DNA of 29,893 bases from Protostelium mycophagum (Eukaryota > Evosea > Variosea > Protosteliida > Protosteliaceae), in assembly GCA_002081555.1 (NCBI GenBank), contig MZNV01002779.1, forward strand, positions 1-29,893, written 5' to 3'. Below are positions 20,329 through 29,893 of the stretch, piece by piece. The notes beneath the pieces are model-generated. The model saw only the letters and a program-made list of their open reading frames with translations, had not been told where the DNA came from and made no database searches. A program made the translations under genes and the position numbers. How positions within the stretch are numbered: the stretch's first letter is position 1; each line of letters starts with the position of its first letter.

Positions 20329-23300
20329 CATTTTTGGCGGATTTATCATCATCTGAATCAGGCATCTCCTCTTCACCGTCATCCGTCACATGAGAACCTC
20401 CTTCACTCGGCTCTGCCACTTCTCCTGTGTCATTATTCAACACCACCAGTTTCTTAAGGGAAGAAATCCTTACCTTTTTTTCCCATCTCTTTGATTTGCA
20501 TTTCCACCTCCTCTCCGTGCTCTTCTGGATGGTAGTATGCAGCTTCTATGTCCGATTCTTCTGTTTTCTTCTCTTTATGTGGAAACCACTTGAGATGGAA
20601 TTTGTGGTACACGCACAACTCCATAGTATCATGGTGATGAATCTTGATATTCGAGGATGTCTCTCTGAAATTTCTCTTCATAAAGGCGTAAGCCACCATG
20701 GCAGGGCTCTTCCACGTCATGCCACGTATTCTAATCTCCTCCCGGTGGATATAATATGTAATCTGTACATTTCAGCAAGATCTCATCTTGTCAAGGGAAT
20801 GCACCCACCTTTCCTGGGAGTACTAATCCCTTCTGTGATGCAGCCTCCATGATATCATGTAACCTTCTCCTGCTCTCCATGAAGCCAAACCTGTCTTCCT
20901 TCAGATTTTAAAAATCTTTCACTACGGACAGCTGCATAAAACAAGAATCTATAAAAAATACCTTGCAATAACAGTGTACATTGTGTCGCAGTGAGGGAAG
21001 ACCGTCACACGCTTTGGATGATCTAGAGACAGTCTGGGTTTTTTATCCGTGATAATTCTCAGAAAAACAACTATTCATCACTCAGATAGCATGTACAAAT
21101 AGAGATGCTTACGCGTTCTTGGTGCCGTGTCTGTCTTATTTAAGAGGGTGTTGAAGGCCTGGGGTACGTTGTCATCTCTTGTAGACACGAAAACACCAGT
21201 TCCTTCTGATCTCACAACTCTGGCCAGGTTGACCTCTTCAGAGTCCAAAATTTGCAATAGATCTGCGTTATCGGGAAGGTATAATGCTTGGCTGTGCCTT
21301 GATCTGGCGTCTGAATGATGTGACTTGTGCGATCTCGTCTCAATGAGATCATGGTGGAAGCTGCTGTGAGATTTGGCTTCAAGATGGTGTGACTTCTCCC
21401 TATCCATTTTGTGTCTTTCGTTTTGTTGGGAGTTCAATGATTTTTTCAAAGTGTCATCGTGATGTTGGGATTTAGAGCCCTCGTGTGCAGGTGATGTTTC
21501 TTCATCGACCTCCTCCTTTGGAGTCACGATCTGGACATGATGTAGAGGTATGTCGGTCCCTTTGTCGCCTTTGTGAAAATACTGGCTCGCCTGTTCACCT
21601 TTAAAATTTGATATTGAATTTCTTGGTGCTCTCACTTGAAGTGTGTTCAATTTCTGTGTTTCTGTCAGTTGATTAAAATCCAATTTATGCTTGGTGCGGC
21701 TTGATCCTGTACATCATCAACACCTCAACTTAACAACAATATGATTCGCCAAAAGTGGAGCACGATGTAAATATCACCTCTAAACCAAATGGTTCTGTGT
21801 TTGTTCATGTTGTTCATCAGCTCATTCTCTCCGATGTACCATGAGAACATCACAAAAGCGAAGAAGCCTGAAACTACAATCGCTGGCCAGCCCTGAATCT
21901 TGTCAAGGAATATCACATCGAAAAATTCACACCTCAGGTTCTAATTCCACACAAGTTCCAATGAACAGCATCAGATCCAATATTAAGAAGAGGCACAGAG
22001 GTGAAGCCTATATATGTCGATATATCTCACAACGGTCTTTTTATAAGAATGTGTTCAGCTTTCTCTACAAAGAGAATGGATTTGAATAATCACCTTCCAC
22101 CAGGCTATTTTCCATCTACAAATAGCCACCAAAATAAATAAGAGAGTTGTAGATATCATCAATGCAGCTATGGCAACGCCATATATTTCCGTTACGTGAC
22201 TCTGAGAGTGGAAACCTACAACCAGACCGATGCATACAAGACACAAGAACCAATTCAATTCAGGCATGTACACCTGTCTTTCTTCAGAAATATATTTTTT
22301 TCAAATATTATAGAAAGTTCCGAGAAAAATACCTGTCCTTGGACTTGAGTGTTGACACGTCTGACAGTTATGGGAGGGAAGAAATTGAGACTAACAGCTT
22401 GTGAGACAGTAGAGAACACCCCTCCCGCTATTTCGGGTCAAAAAATAATGCAGCACAACTCTCCCATAAAACTCCATAATAGAAAAAGAAAATCGTTATA
22501 GAATTGTTTTTACAAAAAGAATATTGATCTTTCTATAAGAGAGGGTACCTTGCGCTGCTATGATACAAGAGACAATCGCGACAGAATAGATGATCCATCC
22601 CAGAATGACGATATTTCCCGTGGGTAGCATCTTATAAAATTGATTATAGGCAGTATTAGGATTGTGCAGAAGATCAGCCCCTTGTCCGAGATAGTTCAAC
22701 ATCAGTGCGGGAAGTACTACCTAAGAAGTATTTCAATTCTCAATTTGGTGCAGTAAACTTCACTCACACAAAACCAACCAACACGTAATGGAGCTTTTCC
22801 GAAGTGACCGATATCAGCGTATATAACTTCGCACCCCGCCACGGTGATGAATACTCTTCCCAATATGGCAAAGGCAGCCTTCGATCCCTCTTCATTTGAT
22901 GTATGCACCAAGTACTGAGATGCGTCAATCAACGTATGTACACAAAGAAGTTACCATGATGGGGTAATAAGGATTGAAACATTTCCATATTTGTGGCTCC
23001 TCCGAAATACGCCTGTAATACTTGTTTATTTCTTGTTGATGTACAAAATCCCACCATATCCCCAGAGCTGTCAGTATGAAAAACCAGATCACGAAAATAG
23101 GACCAAAGATGTATCCCAACCTACCCTGTATCAAGACAATGTCCATTCTATCCATCCAATGCCCCACCTTGTGGCTCCAAACCGATTTATGAAAAATGTT
23201 GCCAGAACAAGGATACACACAATCACAAGAACCCAACCTGGGGCCAGCCCATCCTTAGGCGTGTTACAATTTGAACAGTACATCTACAGTGCAGGTCTCA

Positions 23301-23996
23301 ATCAATTTGATATTCATCTCACCCCATTTGGCGTGTTATTCTCCAAGACTACATTCACTTGGTATATGGCAGAGGATATTCTGACGGCAGGTGTCAGAGC
23401 TCCGGCACCAACCACCAAAGAGGCCGCAAGAAACGAAACTAAGCTAATCGCTTTTTTACCAACTCCTATCGCAGAGTAAAAATGCGTCGAATTGCCTGAA
23501 GGTCTTACTGCTAAGGGTCGAGTGTTTGTTGGACAGCAGCAGTGAACACATGGCCATAACTCCTCCTTCACCTTCATTATCGGCCATTAGAATGAAGATG
23601 GCATATTTAAGAGAGGCGACAATGATAAGAAGCCACATGATCAACCCAATGACTCCCAATACCTCAGCCTCCTCAGGTTTCTGTCGAAGGTGAGCGTGTT
23701 GGACATTATAGAGGGCCGAGTCTCATACCGGCAAAGGATCGTCCGGTGTATCCTCTTCGTCGGTGAAACCGAAGCCACTCGACTCCTCATCATCAACATT
23801 TTCAAACAATTTGGTAATGCTGCGAGGGTATCAAGAGAAAGAGATAACAAGTACTTCACTCACAGCGGAGAGGTGCCAATTTCTGGAAAAATGACACCAA
23901 GAGATTGAATGGTCAGCCACACAAAGTTGATTCTAAACTCGATTAAACTATACTCTTCTTATAGTGAATGCACCTGCGCCAATACTTCTTCCTCAT
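20324..23996 (-). CDS. KUP/HAK/KT-family potassium transporter
   Basis: Eighteen minus-strand exons give 909 aa: 23996-23974, 23947-23864, 23819-23729, 23680-23509, 23465-23323, 23253-23168, 23120-22955, 22914-22768, 22720-22549, 22427-22333, 22273-22094, 22007-21933, 21898-21778, 21706-21113, 21070-20962, 20890-20809, 20762-20474, 20424-20324. KUP proteins are plasma-membrane K+ uptake carriers, often H+-coupled, with about 12 helices. Signatures in order: LGVIFPEIGTSPL, SLKYAIFILMADNEGEGG, GALTPAVRISSAI, VAGCEVIYADIGHFG, LMLNYLGQGADLL, GGVFSTVSQAVSLNFFP and VYMPELNWFL. The cytosolic tail carries GTGVFVS, RFGFMES and YYIHREEI. The first signature has Pro-Glu where Gly-Asp is usual. A polar His/Ser/Lys-rich insert of about 130 residues sits at about 530-660. 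Every phase matches across spliced exons, so this is a eukaryotic gene and not bacterial contamination. The first ATG is a best guess. Confidence 0.9.
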
Positions 23997-24127
23997 CTCG
24001 AGTGGAAGCGGTCCGGAACTGCGGATTCGGTGCAGAGATTCAAAATAACTGAAACGCCACAAAGATCTCACACGCCAGATCTGGCCAATCTCCGGAAAAT
24101 CGATTTGAGCGTTTACAACGAGACACT

Positions 24128-25498
<1,371 letters not shown>

Positions 25499-25673
25499 CA
25501 ACTGACGAGAATTTAGTAACGCCCGCAAAAGACAACGTAATAACGCACTTTTGAAACATTTCTGTGAGAGGCAGAGTGCTCCATTCTGCTCTTATTGATT
25601 GTGATGTGATCTATTCGCAGATTTTCTGGACGTCGCAAAATTCGCAGCCAGAAACGCATCTGCCACTTTAAAA
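25499..25673. promoter_or_regulatory. Shared divergent promoter region, RNF121 / ZIP transporter
   Basis: The start codons are 175 bp apart and point away from each other. No TATA box is evident, and the call is from layout only. Confidence 0.4.
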
Positions 25674-27165
25674 ATGGAGGGTAACTTTTGGTCAGCTATA
25701 GCCCTGACAACGATCTCTGGCTTATCTACCTCTATCGGTTCGTTTTAAGAAAAAGAACTATCTTCACACGATTTCAGGAGGGGCAGTTGTGCTCTTTGGC
25801 AATAATCCGAGCCAGACAGTTTTAGGGCACATGTTAAGTTTCTCTAGCGGTGTTATGCTCGAGATATCCTTCATAGACATGCTCCCTGAAGCAGTCGAAT
25901 CGATTGGTTTCTTCTCCGCTCACCTCTATGTCAGTTCTACATTTCACCTTCACAATCTGAACATTCCAGTTTTTCTTGGGTATGATATTGTGTGGGCTGA
26001 TGGTTTACTTCATTCCGGAAGAGGACATTTCTAAATTAGCAGGCAAACAAAGATCCAATACAAAGAAAGAGAAAGATGGCGAGATGGCAAAGCAGGTGGG
26101 ACGTCTGTGGAAACGTAGAGGTACTGAAAATATAAATCAGGATAGTTTATTGAGAGCTGGGGTGATTACAGCACTAGGAATCAGGTGTTTTTTTCTTTAT
26201 TTTATATTATTGTATTGACTCCACAAAAATGAATAATAATACAAAGAGTTGGTGGTGATTGCTGTGAATAAGTGCGACGCTACCATGAAAGTTTTATGTA
26301 AATACTGAATGAGCTCAGCATGCACAATTTTCCAGAAGGAATTGCAGGTATTTTCTCAATATAAAGATCTTATTAATATCTTCTAGTGTACTTGAGTTGC
26401 ATGAGAGGTGATATGGACGTTGATTGTTGGTGATTTGCGTGACATAACGTATAGGAATTGGAGTTGGACTCCCCTTGGCTGTCGCGATCAGCATACATAA
26501 TATTCCTGTGAGAATTTAAATATATTTATTCATTTTATGAAGACTTGTCTATCTACAACGAGTTGAAATTGAAAGAACACAGGAGGGAATGGCCGGTGGG
26601 TGATCTACAACTGGTACATTTAATTTATTTTTAGTGGCTGTCCCAATCTATGCTGCAACAAAAGACAAATGGCAAGCTTTCAAATGGTGTACTTTGAGGT
26701 GATTTTCCCCGTCTTTAATAGTTTTGATTCTGAAACAGTGGATTGTGTGAACCTGCTGGAGCATTGGTCGGTAAGTACGGTCGCCGTTGCGGTCGGCCAA
26801 GTACGACAGCATCTTAAATTATTCAGCGGGAATATTTCTGAGCTCATTCCTCACGAATCATCTGATACAGTGCTCCTTAGCCTTAGGTACCTTTATATCA
26901 CCTAACAACTTCACTTTTCTTGAATAATGTATAATAATATGTGATATAACATATATACATCTATTTTATCTGGATATAAGACCCGACACTTGGATTTGTC
27001 CGCAAGCTCTGCTGCAGATAGACCTGCAGCTCAAATTTGGAGAAGAGGATAAAGGATCTTTTATCTAAGAAATTACAGCCAGCGGTAGTGAGTCATATGG
27101 CTGGGATGTTCATCATCTTCCTCAGCGTACATTTGCTGAGCAATGCAAGCCACGGTGAATTCTGA
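25674..27165 (+). CDS. ZIP-family zinc transporter (ZupT/ZTP29-like)
   Basis: Ten exons are placed: 25674-25737, 25778-25929, 25970-26184, 26319-26347, 26387-26407, 26455-26507, 26583-26595, 26635-26698, 26739-26770, 26827-26886. The final exon(s) end at the stop 27163-27165, but their 5' boundary is unresolved. ZIP proteins carry Zn2+ or other divalent metals toward the cytosol. The metal-site helices are present: SMHNFPEGIAVYLSCMR and AVAISIHNIPEGMAV, followed by PIYAATKDKWQAFKW and GLCEPAGALVG. The N-terminal half has GHMLSFSSGVMLEISFIDML and a charged loop near residue 95. This motif order fits the ZupT/GufA-type branch. The usual segment between the sixth and last helices (a Glu-Leu-x-Pro motif) could not be joined in frame; the tail GMFIIFLSVHLLSNASHGEF is a plausible last helix. 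Several exons are micro-exons of 13-32 nt. Confidence 0.8.
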
Positions 27166-27677
27166 AAATACCTATAAATATCTGATTTCATGATTTGAAT
27201 TTTGTTCCTCTGGGTATCAAGACTTTATACCAGGTTGTCTCATTGTAGATGAGGATATGTACATATTTTAACTGAAGTTTGAGAAATGCTGATAATTTGA
27301 GCCACTTGAGATGTAAGGAATTGCTACGATTGGACGCGCGAGTGTTTCGTGCTCCGAATTTCTGTTTCGGGTCTGTTACCTTGGAGAGAACTACACTCCA
27401 AATAACACGATTAATTCCCGTCAACATCGCGGTTTGACAACCACAAAAACATCTCCTCAAGCGGAACCAAAACCAGCTCAGATCTTTGTCCGATCTTTCG
27501 CTCATTTCGTTTCTGAACCGTTGGAGGAAAAACACGAGAGGCATGCGGGTAGGTTCTTAAACGTCTCAGTTTGAGTTCTGATTTTAACCAGGTATTCTTT
27601 GCAGTCATCTTCTGTGTCGCTCATCATATAAAAAGAGGGTATTATAGCGGATTTATCTACAACTAAACACACACTGA
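27166..27677. other. Intergenic region right of the ZIP gene
   Basis: About 510 bp without a recognised gene. The minus strand has an open frame of about 118 codons (27544-27188) and a 40-codon frame starting MSDTEDDCKEYL near 27624. Neither resembles a family I know, and they do not join convincingly. A TATA-like element lies at 27627-27635. Confidence 0.4.
27627..27635 (+). promoter_or_regulatory. TATA-like element
   Basis: TATAAAAAG lies 51 bases before the ATG at 27678, a plausible distance for a core promoter with a short leader. The same site also overlaps the start of a small minus-strand frame, so the assignment is uncertain. Confidence 0.3.
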
Positions 27678-28383
27678 ATGCTTGCTTCCTGTGATCATAG
27701 TGGCATCGAACAGGCTGTATGTGGACGAGTTGAAGATCAAACAATTGGAGCTTTTCAGTTGGCCAGCAGAAGGGACACCACCTATTGCCTCAGGGTGCAC
27801 AGATCAAAAGGGAGCACGCAATCTTCCGGCCATCTACAACCAGACCTCCGAGATCATACGCCCAGACGTCTTCACGTCTACGACAGGGAAATGGGTCGCC
27901 GGAGAGACACAAAATTCGTGGTACAGGCGTGACCACACACAGGATCCAAATGAAGATAATTACTTCAACGCCAACTTCAACAGTAGCATAGTTAACTTCA
28001 ATGAGACATTTAATTGGGAAACAATAAAAAATAAAATCTCTTAGGTAACGAAGGACAGAATGTTCTCATGAGCGAGGCAGTGCCCAATACTGTAACATGA
28101 AAGAGTATCACTTCTCATAAATGAGATGTACAGGTGGTGTGGTCACAAACTGTTCCCTGATTGTCTTCGACACTACAGAACCTCAGGCGGGCTATGCGTC
28201 TCAGAATTCAAATCAAACGTCAACTACCTCCACCTCCATATCTACGGCCTCTACCATATTTACAGCCGCCTCTACCAGCACTGTCCCAACAAAAACTTCA
28301 AAATCCGATCCAGTGATCAGTGGAGTTTCTGCAACCCTTTGGCCTTGCTTTCCTCTTGCTTTTTTCATTTCAATAGGAAGTTA
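27678..28383 (+). CDS. Unrecognised secreted, possibly GPI-anchored protein; model unresolved
   Basis: Two coding-like blocks are visible. The first (about 27682-28044) begins with the hydrophobic stretch LLPVIIVASN and has several N-glycosylation sequons (NQTS, NSS, NETF), as expected for a secreted ectodomain. Its frame has no ATG; the nearest ATG, 27678, is one base out of frame. The second (about 28121-28383) is very rich in Ser and Thr after VVTNCSLIVFDTTEPQAG. It ends in a hydrophobic tail, ATLWPCFPLAFFISIGS, a layout typical of GPI-anchored surface proteins. The blocks may be joined by an intron starting at 28045, but the first frame meets a stop just before that donor. I recognise no domain. 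It could be one gene with sequence errors, or a decayed one. Confidence 0.35.
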
Positions 28384-28603
28384 AATGACCGAAAGGGTTT
28401 CATTATTTTTAGTGATATAGAATATCTCATAAAGTAAATATATTTACTTTTGTGCCGTGTACAAATTGTTTTCAATTATTTTCAGCTAATTCGCCTTGTC
28501 AAGATGGTCCAGAATTACTGTGTCGAATTTGAATTAAATGAGCAGACGTTTGCGAAGTCACAAAAAATGTGTTGTGTTTTATTTACACTGATTTTCGTCT
28601 CAA

Positions 28604-28609
28604 TTTATT
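28604..28609 (-). terminator. Poly(A) signal abutting the stop of the ABHD-like gene
   Basis: AATAAA on the minus strand begins directly after the TGA stop (28612-28610). Confidence 0.5.
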
Positions 28610-29877
28610 TCATTTCTTCTCTTTGCTGATTTTATCGACAGCTGATATAAATTCAAAGGCTAATTTGTCCATCCAAGAATGCCTCAATTCAAATGGATTC
28701 GCACCCTGAAGCCATGCTGTATGCCCTGTTGCAATTTATTATTATTTCACATTTCTTCAGAGAATATCACGTTGTAGATCGTCGAAAATTTGGGCAGCTC
28801 ACTCACCACCATGTCTTGTGAGGATCTGTACAATGTTTGGATTCTCTTTGATATCTTCAATTGGAACACACTTAGAAGGGGAGATGGGATCATCCATCGC
28901 ATTTAACGCCAGCAGGGGGACCCTTATCTCTGTATCTTTCAGTATTTACATCGTTGTAAAAATTGATTGACAGGTCAGCAATCGTTTTGTGTACATCGTA
29001 AATTATGTGGGTATTGTAGTGTGACGGTTTTGCGCGGGGTGATGAATTTCTCAAACGAAAAAATCTTGGGAATTATACAAAAACAAAGCCGGTAATAACC
29101 GTGAAGGTTGCGGTAAGATCTAATATTTACATTGCCTTACTTCTTACAACATACGCACTACTCGCATCAAGATAATATTCCTCCATCCTGAAATTGTTAA
29201 GAAACTATTAAAATAAATGATAAGAGCAACTCACGACTTGAATCCATGCATCCTCCTGGATATATACTCATCATAATCCCACATATAGGTCACGTGATCG
29301 TCAATGTTGGCGATAGATACACTGGTGCTCTGTTCTATGACATCTTTATGTCTGTCTCGCTCAGAGTTTTTCATTTGGAACGAAATGTGTATCCACTCAC
29401 TTTGTAATATACTTCTTCAAATTCGAGCCAAATGTCTTTGCGTATACATTCCTCAGCAGCCAACTATAAATATTTGATTTAAAACAAACGCCTATATTAT
29501 CTCTTATTTGATGAAATCCACCTGTCGTTTAAGTTGTGACCAGCCTCCAGGAACTTATATGGGTTAGAGATTGTCACAGCTCCAGTGAGGATAGCCTTCT
29601 CTCCTTCCTCCCCCAAATATTTTGTCAAACAAATTGGCGCCAAGTGAAAATCCTTATGTGGTCACGTGATGTTATGACCGTCTACAACGGCAGAAAAGCC
29701 TCTCAGACCACGAAATAAGACTGTTGTAGATAACTCACCTACGGCAAAGATCGGAGAGTTTGGGACTCCGCTCTTGTATGTTCTATCACTGCTCTTAGAT
29801 CTTCAGTGTGTCCCACACTATATGTGTAAATGGCGTTGCCAATTCCGCTCCGGCCGGTGTGATTGTCACAAGTGAAC
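28610..29877 (-). CDS. ABHD1/3-like alpha/beta hydrolase, 5' end outside the window, apparent frameshifts
   Basis: Seven minus-strand exons are visible: 29877-29739, 29652-29522, 29463-29401, 29351-29235, 29187-29141, 28929-28807, 28725-28610. Upstream exons lie beyond the window. Matches to ABHD1/3 (YheT-type): GHTEDLRAVIEH, the nucleophile elbow GFSLGAN with the GxSxG serine, SMEEYYLDAS, and VPLLALNAMDDPISPSKCVP with the acid residue. RHGGHTAWLQG follows, with the catalytic His. ABHD3 cleaves medium-chain phospholipids and is membrane-anchored through an N-terminal segment not seen here. Two single-base shifts are apparent. A base seems missing after AVIEH (about 29775-29785), and one T seems extra just after GFSLGAN (about 29620-29630). 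Elsewhere phases agree. Either the consensus has errors or this copy is recently inactivated. The 211-nt intron at 28930-29140 is unusually long for this window. Confidence 0.75.
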
Positions 29878-29893
29878 CTGTTGTAGATGCCTT

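Noticed and set aside
20454-20474. KUP C-terminus read straight through to an early stop
   Set aside because: A GT-AG intron (20473-20425) joins in phase to an acidic tail ending at an AATAAA-embedded stop, which fits the rest of the gene better.
26848-26910. ISELIP reading of the ZIP 3' region as the conserved Glu-Leu-x-Pro motif
   Set aside because: Reaching this frame needs a 31-nt intron and it runs into a stop; the other frame gives a better hydrophobic continuation. Neither is certain.
27188-27544. Minus-strand 118-codon open frame right of the ZIP gene
   Set aside because: Composition is unremarkable, there is no similarity to a known family, and there is no convincing upstream exon or homologous start.

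Overview
The window reads as nuclear DNA of a compact, intron-rich eukaryote, most likely an early-branching animal such as a demosponge. The reasons are a ciliary protein (CFAP70), a CASTOR-type arginine sensor, an R3H-SUZ protein of the R3HDM family, and very short introns (mostly 37-60 nt) between genes usually 20-470 bp apart. The species is an inference; no marker here fixes it. Exon models were built by hand from splice sites, reading phase and remembered family sequences. For ten genes the proposed exons join into one uninterrupted frame; the ZIP gene, the orphan gene near 27.7-28.4 kb and the ABHD-like gene do not resolve fully.

Layout. 1-2393 is AT-rich and gene-poor, with a perfect 119-bp tandem duplication. 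From 2394 to 18338 seven genes lie head to tail on the + strand: CASTOR-like sensor, a putative Cys/His-core DNA-binding protein, PIGQ (first step of GPI-anchor synthesis), CFAP70, a CBM20-coiled coil-RING protein, the spliceosomal cyclophilin PPIL1, and an R3H-SUZ RNA-binding protein. A two-domain ABM-fold protein converges on the last of these (18359-19133, minus), followed by a sigma-like glutathione S-transferase (plus). A KUP/HAK-type potassium transporter (20324-23996, minus) and an RNF121-like membrane RING protein (24128-25498, minus) come next. A ZIP zinc transporter diverges from RNF121 (25674-27165, plus). The right end holds an unresolved secreted or GPI-type orphan (about 27.7-28.4 kb, plus) and an ABHD1/3-like hydrolase that runs off the window (minus).

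The genes do not form one pathway; they look like unrelated genes packed tightly. The packing is visible at the ends: AATAAA signals overlap or touch stop codons, and convergent genes have stops only 20 bp apart. The most notable items are the CBM20-RING fusion, which would join a glycogen/starch-binding domain to an E3 ligase domain in one chain, and the KUP transporter, a family usually reported from bacteria, fungi, plants and some protists rather than animals.
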